Positions 42,331-50,253 of a DNA stretch of 60,264 nucleotides are shown here, one piece after another. Position numbers and translations under genes: made by a program. The notes under the pieces are model-generated. The model did no database searches and was not told the origin of the DNA. It saw only the letters and a list, made by a program, of their open reading frames with translations. Numbering within the stretch: the first letter of the stretch is position 1; every line of letters begins with the position of its first letter. Origin of the DNA: a virus. Where the stretch lies: IMG/VR virus record IMGVR_UViG_3300035198_000074, positions 1-60,264 of that record. One strand, written 5' to 3'.

Positions 42331-42774
42331 TTAGAATCCTATTGCCATTACCTCCAATGTGGTAGATGATAAATATGCACCTTCACTCACCTCTGTTCCA
42401 TAGGTAGTGAAAACTCTAATGGTATTGGCCGATCTATCCCATTCATAATTTATTCCCGCTCCATTAGCTTCAAGAATGACTACTGCGTCAATGTTACTCA
42501 TCCCCAATTCTCCAGCGGTTAATGGAACCCCGCCAGATGGATAGGATGCTGGCGCACCCCCAAAAGCAATCGTAGCAAATGTCAACCTTTTCCTGCCTAT
42601 TCTCGATATTTTACCATGAAGAGTGTAAGTAACGTCTCCAGCAGGGATAGGTGATGGCGAAGCGCTGGGGCTTGCGCTGGGGCTGGATGAGGGAGACCTG
42701 CTTGGGCTCACACTTGGTGATGCACTGGGTGATGCACTGGGGCTAATGCTTGGGCTTTCTGATGCTGATGCCAT
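42331..42774 (-). CDS. Ser-Pro-Ser-X protein beside the capsid genes
   Basis: A 147-residue protein from ATG 42774 (AAGGAGGAAGGAAAT). Residues 1-42 are (S-P-S-X) repeats with the same MASASESPS opening as the tail protein at 23856-25091. The rest (VTYTLHGKISRIGRKRLTFAT, AFGGAPASYPSGGVPLT, YEWDRSANTIRVFTTYG) matches a beta-rich phage head protein pattern that I recall from genes next to capsid genes. It suggests surface-exposed repeats on the head. Confidence 0.65.
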   Translation of the reverse strand: MASASESPSISPSASPSASPSVSPSRSPSSSPSASPSASPSPIPAGDVTYTLHGKISRIGRKRLTFATIAFGGAPASYPSGGVPLTAGELGMSNIDAVVILEANGAGINYEWDRSANTIRVFTTYGTEVSEGAYLSSTTLEVMAIGF

Positions 42775-42855
42775 ATTTCCTTCCTCCTTATTCCCCTTGG
42801 TATTTGTGGGCAATTACGTCCCACGTTAGACTTCGGAGATAAATTTTAGTTGTGT

Positions 42856-42968
42856 TTCAGCAAACGCTGAAATGTTCACTATTTGTGAACGAATACATTT
42901 AATGAACATCAGAGTGTCCCTTTCGGGGTCTCACCTGCCAAAGTAGGGTATCCTCACTGGGGCCTACT
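42856..42968 (-). promoter_or_regulatory. Run of four short hairpins before the 42331 gene
   Basis: Perfect stems are 42856-42862/42867-42873 (TTTCAGC), 42875-42880/42886-42891 (GTTCAC) and 42942-42947/42963-42968 (AGTAGG). A weaker one lies at 42912-42932 with loop TTTC. The region is otherwise gene-free and would be the 5' leader of the downstream head gene. A regulatory or RNA-stabilising role is inferred. Confidence 0.45.
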
Positions 42969-42982
42969 ACATCACATTACCT

Positions 42983-43011
42983 ATATGACATAAGACACAA
43001 TAAGTTGTCAA
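42983..43011 (-). promoter_or_regulatory. Possible minus-strand promoter
   Basis: On the minus strand, TTGACA (43011-43006) is followed after 17-18 bases by TCATAT/CATATA with TGT before it. The -35 is perfect, the -10 poor. It could drive the head genes below it. Confidence 0.35.
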
Positions 43012-43320
43012 TTATTTTTTTGTTACAAGGCTGACAAGCCTGTCTGCCGCAACCTTTCCCACATCAATTGTTACACCCATATCTATCAGAAGCCTCTTTA
43101 GCGCCTTGCATTCCCCATCATTGTTCACAAGCTCATTAACTCTTGCCATCAAGTGAGCGTGGATTTTATTAAGTATCTCCTTCCCCTTCTCACTCTCCAC
43201 CTCATGAAGCAATAGGTCAGCCTTAGCCTTCTGTGCGCCAAATCTATCGAGGAGTGACTGATTAGTTGTTCCTATAGGCTCAACTTGTGGCAATCCACTT
43301 ACTGGGTCTACAGTTACCAT
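43012..43320 (-). CDS. Hypothetical protein
   Basis: A 102-residue helical protein (SLLDRFGAQKAKADLLLHEVE, LNKIHAHLMARVNELVNND), with a C-terminal VAADRLVSLVTKK. It sits among head genes and may be a minor virion or assembly protein. Ribosome-site support is weak, and the family is not recognised. Confidence 0.55.
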   Translation of the reverse strand: MVTVDPVSGLPQVEPIGTTNQSLLDRFGAQKAKADLLLHEVESEKGKEILNKIHAHLMARVNELVNNDGECKALKRLLIDMGVTIDVGKVAADRLVSLVTKK

Positions 43321-43352
43321 ATACTGATCCTACCTTTCTGGCAATTTGCTGC

Positions 43353-43595
43353 CTATCCTACCTTCTTATACCCTTGTTTAATGTCTGCCTGGCTAAACTC
43401 CCCGCTACCATGTGCTGACTTCTTATGCATTCCGCTAAGAGTTAAGGCAAGTCTCGCCCTCTGTCCTACTTTTCCACCTCGCTTAGCTGCTGCCTCAAGG
43501 GTAGATTTAGGTATCTTCTTGCCTTGCGGAACACCCAAATCTTTATGTAACTGACCAGGTTTTCTAATCGCTTCTTGTATCCATTTCTTCGCCAT
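43353..43595 (-). CDS. Small basic phage protein with shared C-terminal tag
   Basis: An 80-residue protein from ATG 43595 (AAAGGAGGAAGAAG). It reads MAKKWIQEAIRKPGQLHKDL, PQGKKIPKS and KVGQRARLALTLSG, a pattern I recall from small basic proteins encoded by many phages near structural genes. Its last ~20 residues (KKSAHGSGEFSQADIKQGY) almost repeat those of the neighbouring 43675-43872 protein. Confidence 0.65.
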   Translation of the reverse strand: MAKKWIQEAIRKPGQLHKDLGVPQGKKIPKSTLEAAAKRGGKVGQRARLALTLSGMHKKSAHGSGEFSQADIKQGYKKVG

Positions 43596-43674
43596 CTTCT
43601 TCCTCCTTTGGCCTTCTTGCAAGACCAATATCATCATCTACATCATCTTCTATCCAAATATCATGACAACACAT

Positions 43675-43872
43675 TTAAATCTTCCTATACCCTTGCGCAA
43701 TCTCGGCAGGGGTAAATTCCCCACTACCATGCGCCGATTTCTTCACTTTCTCTGGCAACTTGGATATGTTGGGAGTCTCGTGTGCCCATTTTCCCGCTGT
43801 ACCCTTGGGCAATTCTCCCCTATTTTCCATAGCAAAAAACTTCCGCATCTGTTTCTTGCTCTTAAATGGCAT
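43675..43872 (-). CDS. Small basic phage protein with shared C-terminal tag
   Basis: A 65-residue protein with ribosome site GTAGGAGGCAGGAAT. MPFKSKKQMRKFFAMENRGELPKGTAGKWAHETP is a small-protein pattern I have seen in phage genomes. It ends KKSAHGSGEFTPAEIAQGY, nearly the same as the adjacent protein although the N-terminal parts are unrelated. The tag may be a docking or targeting segment. Confidence 0.65.
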   Translation of the reverse strand: MPFKSKKQMRKFFAMENRGELPKGTAGKWAHETPNISKLPEKVKKSAHGSGEFTPAEIAQGYRKI

Positions 43873-43883
43873 ATTCCTGCCTC

Positions 43884-44090
43884 CTACCTCAACCTAAACC
43901 GTCTCGCAATCTCTGTCTCAATCATCCTTAATTCGGTTGGACTTACTTCCTTCATATCCCATGCATCCCTGAATCTATTAAACTCCCTTATTCTTCTTGT
44001 GAAGAAACGTATCTCGCCAGAGTGGAAAGTATCATCTGGCTTCGTAACTTCCACTCTTCCCCCAATGTAGCCATTGTAATCAGGATTCAT
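43884..44090 (-). CDS. Hypothetical protein
   Basis: A 68-residue protein if started at ATG 44090 (AGAGGAAG upstream); ATG 44129, directly after the previous stop, is an alternative. It has a beta start (YNGYIGGRVEVTKPD) followed by basic helices (IRFFTRRIREFNRF, IETEIARRFRLR). Family not recognised. Confidence 0.55.
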   Translation of the reverse strand: MNPDYNGYIGGRVEVTKPDDTFHSGEIRFFTRRIREFNRFRDAWDMKEVSPTELRMIETEIARRFRLR

Positions 44091-44129
44091 GATGGCTTCC
44101 TCTATGAAGGAAATGTGGATATTTTTCAT

Positions 44130-44474
44130 TTATTTCTTTACCGCATAGACATAAACAGTCACTTGCGCCCCGCTTGCACCTGCATCCCCGCTCGGATCAA
44201 TCCCAATGCTTCCGCCTTCTATAAATGGCCATTCATGGTTTTCAGTTGTACTCGGCCCCAGAACCGTAGTCCCGTCATCGGCAATAGAAGCCTTCGAGAA
44301 TAGCGACACTCCATGGGAATTGCGGAGTGTCAATGTAAAAGTCACATTGTTATCAGTAGCCCCTGCCACAACTACAAATGTATGTGTAAGTCCATTTGGC
44401 ACACCTGTAAATGTCGAAGTCTGCTCTGCGTGCCCTGTCGCATCCCATGTAAACGCTGCTTTATGCTCTATCAT
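44130..44474 (-). CDS. Beta-rich structural protein
   Basis: A 114-residue protein with ribosome site CAGGGAGGATTGAC. It is rich in Thr, Val and Gly (HTFVVVAGATDNNVTFTLTL) and lacks enzyme motifs. Directly downstream of the portal gene, it fits a small head or connector protein as seen in other podovirus-like operons. Confidence 0.55.
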   Translation of the reverse strand: MIEHKAAFTWDATGHAEQTSTFTGVPNGLTHTFVVVAGATDNNVTFTLTLRNSHGVSLFSKASIADDGTTVLGPSTTENHEWPFIEGGSIGIDPSGDAGASGAQVTVYVYAVKK

Positions 44475-44523
44475 GTCAATCCTCCCTGTTAACTTATGTT
44501 AACTATCAAATAGTAACTTAACA

Positions 44524-46416
44524 TTAGGCCGTAGGAGGCATCCCAGCAGGTGCAGTTTCCATAGGTGTCGGCGCAGGCTCTCCTGCCATTGGCGGTGGCC
44601 CTCCTGGTGCCTGTCCCCCTACTTCTGGCACCTGTCCCCCTACTCCTAATGAATCCAGAAACTCTTTTATCTTTGCCTGCACCTCTGGCCCGCCCGATGC
44701 CACAAGTTCCCCTAACTTCTCGACCAATTGCTCCCCAATCTGGGTCTGCTCCAACTCCTCTTTCGTTTTTATGAATGGGGCCTTATACATTCCTATTGCC
44801 CCCATTACTTCATCAAGGTATTCTTTTAACTTAAAGAAGGGCTGAAATTTCGGGTCATCTGTAAATGCCTTCATTGCCATTAGCAATTTCGACTTTTCTG
44901 CCTGTTTAAGTTGAGAAGAAATTCCCGTGATGCTCAAATCACACTCCTCTGACAAGAATTGCTTTTTCTCATCAAGACTTGCCCCTTCCAGAAATCTTGT
45001 AAATTCATTATCTCCCAATACCCTTGTCGGAGTGGGGTCAGACAACCCATTCCAGTTTAGCACCATTGTCTCAAAAAGGGAATATCCTACATTGACCGCT
45101 CCACTCTCTATTTCCGCCCCTATGGAATCAAATATGCCTAAACTTTGCTCAGTCTTAATCTCCACTTCCCCTTTTGTAATCTGCTCCCTATATCCAGGCA
45201 ACCCTGCCGCCATAGCATTTACAAAATCCCCTTCCTCAATTAGGCCAGTGACATATTGCGCCACGGCGAGAATCTTCTCAATATTGGAAGTTGTCAAGAC
45301 ATCCTTAACTACTGGATATTGTATCATATCTGTGGTGCGATAGACTTCCTTACCGGGATAAAAATCAAGGTCTGTGGGATCAAGCATCAGTTCAGGCGCT
45401 ATCTCCCGCATACGGTTCACCACCCACGAAAAGTCATCCATGGTGAGGCTTAGCATATTATTGAGCATTCTCCAAATATCAAACACTCCCTCAATCAACC
45501 CTCTTCCGTCATAGCGAAGAATATGGGGAATGGGAACAAAGGAAGTACCTGCCCAGCGCATTTTTACAAAAGGAATCACTTCTGGCTTTCTGATAAGCAC
45601 CTCACCCGCAATTGTATATTTTGCATTAGGGAGAAGCATATCCCCTTTCTTATCAAGCACTATGCCATTAAATTCCCGCACAAGAACCGACTTTCGATAC
45701 TTGGTGCGATCCCAGTACATTTTCTTCCTGCGCTCTATCTCCTCCTTAGAGTCCTGTAACCCAGTAGGCGCTCCCCCTTCCTTTACTTTATCAATGTTGA
45801 TATAGTAACCATCTTTTGCCGCTTCATGAAGCGTCCACATATCAAGCCACTCTTCATGGATGCAATAATTGCCCGACCACGGTTCCCCTGTCAGGGCATC
45901 TGGGTCACGCAATATTTTCCATGGCTCCGCACAATCAAGTAGCATTCCATTTTCCCAGCGAGGGATAAGCTCAAGGGAGGTGCCAGTGGCGAAAGCCATT
46001 CGGCATGAATTAGCAAATTTTCGGGGAAAGTCGATTTTTCGTGGGGCAGACCAGAAAAGTAGGGCGTTCTTTACCTCATATGACATGTTTTTATCATTAA
46101 CTTCTACTCCTTCCACATTAATGTAGTTGGGATCTCGGAAGGCCCTTCTGATGATGGACACTGCTCTTTCTACGGCAGTGAATGGCTTATTGGTGGTGAC
46201 TCGTGATTGCCATGCTTCCTTATCGCCAAATGCCATAATGTTCTGGTAGGCATCCCAGAGTAAGGTCATGGCGTCAAGTATATCTATTCTGGCTCTTCGG
46301 GATTCGGTAGCGCATTCTATGCAATAATCGACAAAATGTTGGTCATCCTCTCCCGCAATAGCAATCGCTTCTTCCTCTCTTTCCTTTAGTTCTTTATCAT
46401 CTATGACATCAGGCAT
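44524..46416 (-). CDS. Portal protein
   Basis: A 630-residue protein in the expected place between large terminase and scaffold. The N-terminus contains an acidic, helical clip-like region (ATESRRARIDILDAMTLLWDAYQ) and repeats such as PRRAFRDP-type turns (IIRRAFRDPNY). VREFNGIVLD, WAGTSFVPIPHILRYDG and WRMLNNMLSLTMDDFSW resemble podovirus portals. The tail is Pro/Gly/Ala-rich (VGGQVPEVGGQAPGG). The length fits the family. Confidence 0.75.
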   Translation of the reverse strand: MPDVIDDKELKEREEEAIAIAGEDDQHFVDYCIECATESRRARIDILDAMTLLWDAYQNIMAFGDKEAWQSRVTTNKPFTAVERAVSIIRRAFRDPNYINVEGVEVNDKNMSYEVKNALLFWSAPRKIDFPRKFANSCRMAFATGTSLELIPRWENGMLLDCAEPWKILRDPDALTGEPWSGNYCIHEEWLDMWTLHEAAKDGYYINIDKVKEGGAPTGLQDSKEEIERRKKMYWDRTKYRKSVLVREFNGIVLDKKGDMLLPNAKYTIAGEVLIRKPEVIPFVKMRWAGTSFVPIPHILRYDGRGLIEGVFDIWRMLNNMLSLTMDDFSWVVNRMREIAPELMLDPTDLDFYPGKEVYRTTDMIQYPVVKDVLTTSNIEKILAVAQYVTGLIEEGDFVNAMAAGLPGYREQITKGEVEIKTEQSLGIFDSIGAEIESGAVNVGYSLFETMVLNWNGLSDPTPTRVLGDNEFTRFLEGASLDEKKQFLSEECDLSITGISSQLKQAEKSKLLMAMKAFTDDPKFQPFFKLKEYLDEVMGAIGMYKAPFIKTKEELEQTQIGEQLVEKLGELVASGGPEVQAKIKEFLDSLGVGGQVPEVGGQAPGGPPPMAGEPAPTPMETAPAGMPPTA

Positions 46417-46504
46417 AGTTTCCTCATGGTAGAGCGTTATATTTATCTTAATTCATTTATCCCAGCGAATCAAGTCATAGTTTTGGCGATATGCCTTACT
46501 CGCT

Positions 46505-46723
46505 TTATGATAGACATGATCTTACCTCCACCAATGCTTTCCCAAAATCGCCAAGCTCTCCTATATTCCAGTAATCTATATCCTGAATAAATTCAGAATC
46601 CCTATCTGAATAAATGGTTACTTTCATCCACACACTATCATCATCATCTATATCCCGAATAAAAATATGTTTCTCTCTCTTTTTGTTAATTTCAACATAA
46701 GCCTCGATTGGTCTTAATTTCAT
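46505..46723 (-). CDS. Small hypothetical protein
   Basis: A 72-residue acidic protein from ATG 46723 (GGAGGTATTTG). Strand-rich with IFIRDIDDDDSVWMKVTIYS. It lies upstream of the portal gene. Function unknown. Confidence 0.55.
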   Translation of the reverse strand: MKLRPIEAYVEINKKREKHIFIRDIDDDDSVWMKVTIYSDRDSEFIQDIDYWNIGELGDFGKALVEVRSCLS

Positions 46724-46807
46724 CAAATACCTCCATTATTCCATCTTATGAAATCATCTATCTCATACTCATTCATAATCCGATATACCTACGGGCTGTA
46801 ATTTAAA

Positions 46808-47080
46808 TCAATTCTTGTCCTTCGACCCTGAACTATTCCACTTTATTTTTGAATAATTATTCCTATATGCCTCACTTGTTCCCCCAGTAGTCGGCACATA
46901 CCCATTATCGCACAATTCCCTTGGCGGGCCCTCGCTGTGCTTGCGGTGCGGTACCCGCTTATTGCATCCGCATGTACATGCCCATCCCTGGCCATGGAGC
47001 TTACCATCACTCAACTCCATTTCATCATGAATGACATCATGCCTACGGGTAAATATTTCTGTCCATTTACCTTTCTTCAT
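46808..47080 (-). CDS. Hypothetical protein with Cys cluster
   Basis: A 90-residue protein from ATG 47080 (GGTGATAAA upstream; ATG 47095 is an alternative). It includes GWACTCGCNKR, which may bind metal, with His and further Cys nearby. Very polar C-terminus. Family not recognised. Confidence 0.5.
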   Translation of the reverse strand: MKKGKWTEIFTRRHDVIHDEMELSDGKLHGQGWACTCGCNKRVPHRKHSEGPPRELCDNGYVPTTGGTSEAYRNNYSKIKWNSSGSKDKN

Positions 47081-47182
47081 TTTATCACCATCCAAGCATA
47101 TGTAAGATTGTTCCGAGTATAAAGAGAGCCATTTCTATAGCTATAAAAATTAATTCTAACTTATTAGGACACAGTAATTTTA

Positions 47183-47446
47183 TCATTTTATCACCATCAT
47201 CTTCCTATCCTGCCTCTCAGCAATTGCCCTCATTGCTATATCTCGCTTACTCTCAAACTCTCTTGGAGCAGGATTAAATATTGAATTCATGTACTTACAC
47301 ATATCACAAATCTTCTCGCCTTCCCGAATCTTGCCTCCGCAGGGACACAGACGCTCCTCATCCATATTGCTTATGTTTGTCCCTATCTCCATATTACTTA
47401 CATTCACTTCCGCCCCCATATTGCCTACGCCTCTCCCCATGTCCAT
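47183..47446 (-). CDS. Zinc-ribbon protein with Met/Asn-rich N-terminus
   Basis: An 87-residue protein from ATG 47446 (AAGGGGG upstream; ATG 47464 also possible). The start has short repeats (GNMGAEVNVSNMEIGTNISN), then CPCGGKIREGEKICDMC, a zinc ribbon, and a basic end. It overlaps the gene at 47425-47583. Confidence 0.55.
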   Translation of the reverse strand: MDMGRGVGNMGAEVNVSNMEIGTNISNMDEERLCPCGGKIREGEKICDMCKYMNSIFNPAPREFESKRDIAMRAIAERQDRKMMVIK

Positions 47447-47583
47447 GTCAATGCCCCCTTCCATCCCCCATCATCCATAACCTCCACCACAGATAAGGGT
47501 ATCTTCATATCCATGATCATGTCAAATACCCATATAATATCTCCTACTTTTATTTCCAGGTCAGGGGAAGTATCGGTTAACAT
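47425..47583 (-). CDS. Small hypothetical protein
   Basis: A 52-residue protein from ATG 47583 after AAAAGGAAATGATAA. It reads LEIKVGDIIWVFDMIMDMKIP and ends GALTWTWGEA. The ribosome site and tight spacing (3 bases after the previous stop) support it. Function unknown. Confidence 0.5.
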   Translation of the reverse strand: MLTDTSPDLEIKVGDIIWVFDMIMDMKIPLSVVEVMDDGGWKGALTWTWGEA

Positions 47584-47586
47584 TTA

Positions 47587-47715
47587 TCATTTCCTTTTCT
47601 TGATTCTATATGGACATTGCACATTACTGCACGATTTCGCCTCTGAGCATACACCATCATCAATCCATACGGTTATTATACTATGTTTACATTTTTTCGC
47701 AATATGGACACTCAC
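47587..47715 (-). CDS. Small Cys-rich protein
   Basis: A 42-residue protein from GTG 47715 after AAAAGGAGATAGTT. Four Cys (KKCKHS, GVCSEAKSCSNVQCPY) suggest a metal site or disulphides. It ends immediately before the next gene's start. Confidence 0.45.
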   Translation of the reverse strand: MSVHIAKKCKHSIITVWIDDGVCSEAKSCSNVQCPYRIKKRK

Positions 47716-47759
47716 AACTATCTCCTTTTACATAGATATTTACGCATGGATGTTTACTC

Positions 47760-49331
47760 CTACCCTCCATACAGTGATTGTACTGAACTTGCAATTGCTG
47801 CCTTCTTTCTACCTGCTGGTAACTTAATCCTCGCCTCCCTATCCATTTGAAACAATTTAGCTATGCCATGCGACAACCCTGCGGCTGGATGTGAGTTAAT
47901 ATCCCGATTATCAGGCTCATCTGATACCTTGCCACTGGCAGATTTATGATAGTGCCACCCACCTGATAATGCCCTATGGAGTATCTTCTCATGCTTGCTT
48001 ACCACAAACATAGGCTCCCCGCTTCCTATTTCTGATAGTAGAAGCTGCTTCAATGCCTCCTTTCTCGGCCCCCACCTCAACACTCCCCCTTCATATCTGG
48101 TATTTAACTCTTTCTCAATAATGGATGCTGCCGTCTGGGAACTATCAGATGGGTCACGATCCGCAAGAGTAGGATCGCCTAAATCTCGCCACTTAGTGAT
48201 TGCGTGATAGCGGTTCTGAATAAGTGGCTTTACCTGATCATCTAAGAATTGCTTCATCCCATATCCCAATATAGGCGCCCTCAATGTATCTGTGACAATG
48301 AACTTTCCCCTGGGCGTCCATTGAGCAAATACCACAGATGGGTGCATATCTCCATCCCAGAATCTATACGTAGTCTGATTTGGCATAGGGTCAAGGTCTT
48401 TATCAGACCTATGCCAGGGGCCATTATTCTTAGTTGCCTGGTATTCAGGGGTTACCGCAACCCCCTGCTGGACATGGGCAGGTCTACCTACAACCAGTCT
48501 ATCGAGCAAGTCAGGCCGCCCCCGAAGTGATGCTTCCATTGTCTTGCGGTAGACAATATCAATGTGCGGATTCTCTCCTCTTGGGATTCGGAACATCCTC
48601 CTATCCCATCCCCCCTCTTCATAAAACCTTACCCATGTCCAGTGATCTTCGGCAGGATAATTCTCTGTTATCATCCCGTGCCTTCGCTTTACCAATATCT
48701 CTGGTCCATTCCCGAAGTCTGTCCTTACCAGAGCTCCCATCCTCAGTCCCTCCTTGACCTCGGCAGGTGTCAGGCGCTCTTTTCCTCCCAATGCATCCAT
48801 CTTTTCTATAAACTCAGACGCCTCATTCGACATAATTGGATGTCGGAGTGAGGTAAGTCCAATTGTCCACACTTCTTCAGCTATCCCTCTCCCAATTTCC
48901 TCCTGCATGGCTGGGGCAGCTTCCTCCATCCATAGCCCGAATAATTGCATGGATTGTAACTGGTTAAGGTCGTCTGGGGAATCTACCCCAAAAAGGTAGG
49001 CTGTCCACCTTCCTGGAAGTTCTATATATCTGCCACCATCCCTTATAATTAGCATTTTCCGTATTTGGGCTGCGAATGAGTCTGGTTGAGGAAGAGTAAA
49101 GCTCTTAAGAGTGGTTCGGTCAAGGTTTGTCCATGTATCACGCACTATGGCCCAAGGAAGAGGCAGATATTGCTTATCAATAAGCGAGGCCCAGAAAGTC
49201 ATATCCATAATGCCTCCCTGTGTCTTACCTTCGCCTCTGGGGGAAACAATGAGCTTCTCAGGCGCATCGCATTTAATGAAATCCCATTGGGTAGGATTGG
49301 GAAGTAGCTTAACCTGTAATAGTTCAGTCAT
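47760..49331 (-). CDS. Terminase large subunit
   Basis: A 523-residue protein. The ATPase has the variant Walker A SPRGEGKT (about residues 30-37) and Walker B-like LFGLWMEEAA (about 130-139). The nuclease half shows RFWDGDMHPS and DLGDPTLADRD, acidic residues of the RNase H-like domain. It cuts concatemeric DNA and drives packaging into the portal encoded downstream. It overlaps the upstream 60-residue gene by 8 bases. Confidence 0.85.
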   Translation of the reverse strand: MTELLQVKLLPNPTQWDFIKCDAPEKLIVSPRGEGKTQGGIMDMTFWASLIDKQYLPLPWAIVRDTWTNLDRTTLKSFTLPQPDSFAAQIRKMLIIRDGGRYIELPGRWTAYLFGVDSPDDLNQLQSMQLFGLWMEEAAPAMQEEIGRGIAEEVWTIGLTSLRHPIMSNEASEFIEKMDALGGKERLTPAEVKEGLRMGALVRTDFGNGPEILVKRRHGMITENYPAEDHWTWVRFYEEGGWDRRMFRIPRGENPHIDIVYRKTMEASLRGRPDLLDRLVVGRPAHVQQGVAVTPEYQATKNNGPWHRSDKDLDPMPNQTTYRFWDGDMHPSVVFAQWTPRGKFIVTDTLRAPILGYGMKQFLDDQVKPLIQNRYHAITKWRDLGDPTLADRDPSDSSQTAASIIEKELNTRYEGGVLRWGPRKEALKQLLLSEIGSGEPMFVVSKHEKILHRALSGGWHYHKSASGKVSDEPDNRDINSHPAAGLSHGIAKLFQMDREARIKLPAGRKKAAIASSVQSLYGG

Positions 49332-49506
49332 ACAAATCTCTTATACTATCTGGAGATGGGTTTGCTTTCCATGTAGCCATAATATTACCTTCCGCATCAA
49401 GGAATGTGCCATACATCCCCCATATTACCACCACTACCCCATTATTGTGGGCCTCCTTCACTTCTTCATTATTGCAGGTATTTTTATCCATATCCACCTC
49501 AACCAC
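49324..49506 (-). CDS. Small hypothetical protein
   Basis: A 60-residue protein. The N-terminus is acidic (MVEVDMDKNTCNNEEVKE), followed by VVVVIWGMYGTFLDAEGNIM. The stop overlaps the terminase start, so it is part of the same operon. Function unknown. Confidence 0.5.
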   Translation of the reverse strand: MVEVDMDKNTCNNEEVKEAHNNGVVVVIWGMYGTFLDAEGNIMATWKANPSPDSIRDLYD

Positions 49507-49571
49507 CTCTCCACCAAGTATCTAATATACTTAAGGATGTAGGCTCAGCAGAAGGGATAAAGTAGTGATTT

Positions 49572-49844
49572 CTAATCTTCATTAAAGTATTTGCATCCCA
49601 TATTTAATAGCCACGGCTGCGGGCCAATATTTAGCGGAAACAGCTTGCAGTATTCTGGTTTGGCATCCTGCACCGCACATTTGTTATCCTTCGTGAGCCA
49701 TTTACATACCGATGGCACATATACATGCTCCCCCACAACTCTCCCACCTCGCCCCTCCACCCACTTCAGATCGTAATTGACCTGTTCGAGACGGAGATGG
49801 GAAGTACGGCAGCATATCCCGCACTGACGGCAGTAATGCTTAAT
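49572..49844 (-). CDS. YkgJ-like Cys-cluster protein with probable AUU start
   Basis: A 90-residue protein if begun at ATT 49844. It has YCRQCGICC near the start, then CKWLTKDNKCAVQD and PEYCKLFP, the spacing of YkgJ-type iron/zinc-chelating clusters. The only in-frame ATG (49760) would delete the first cluster. Between the upstream in-frame TAG and that ATG, ATT 49844 has GGAG 7 bases before it and overlaps the previous gene's TAA by one base. Role unknown. Confidence 0.6.
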   Translation of the reverse strand: MKHYCRQCGICCRTSHLRLEQVNYDLKWVEGRGGRVVGEHVYVPSVCKWLTKDNKCAVQDAKPEYCKLFPLNIGPQPWLLNMGCKYFNED

Positions 49845-49995
49845 TTTCCCGCTCCTCTACAATCCACTTATAAATCTCTTGCGCTCTGTCTATAAGCTGA
49901 GACTCTCTTATTTTATCTGTTTTATCTGAGTCGTATTCTAACGCTAATTCTAATGCTAATTTAATACACATCAATCTAAGTTCATCTCTTTCCAT
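49840..49995 (-). CDS. Small helical protein
   Basis: A 51-residue protein from ATG 49995 after AAAAGGAGGGCACAA. Helical (LRLMCIKLALELALEYDSDK, IDRAQEIYKWIVEER). It overlaps the YkgJ-like gene's ATT start by three bases, giving a coupled pair. Confidence 0.6.
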   Translation of the reverse strand: MERDELRLMCIKLALELALEYDSDKTDKIRESQLIDRAQEIYKWIVEEREN

Positions 49996-50212
49996 TTGTG
50001 CCCTCCTTTTGGCGACGTACTGCCCTACACGCTTTCTCTGTTAGCTTCATCCACCCATCTTCCCGCCTATGCCATACTTCCATTACCTTTTCGCCATGGT
50101 CCAATGCCGATACCTTATACTTATATTGCCCCTTGCGGTTGGTGATTCCTGTATTGAGAATATCCACTCTATCAATTGCGAGATTGTTAATGAATGCTAC
50201 AATATGCAACAT
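49982..50212 (-). CDS. Small hypothetical protein
   Basis: A 76-residue protein with a strand-rich core (YKYKVSALDHGEKVMEVWHR), EDGWMKLTEKACRAVRR, and a basic tail. It overlaps the next gene by 14 bases. It lies at the edge of the repeat array at 50254-50630; no strong ribosome site is seen. Confidence 0.5.
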   Translation of the reverse strand: MLHIVAFINNLAIDRVDILNTGITNRKGQYKYKVSALDHGEKVMEVWHRREDGWMKLTEKACRAVRRQKEGTNGKR

Positions 50213-50253
50213 GTTATTTCTACCTTAACATACTTCGCCAGTTTTTCAAGGTA

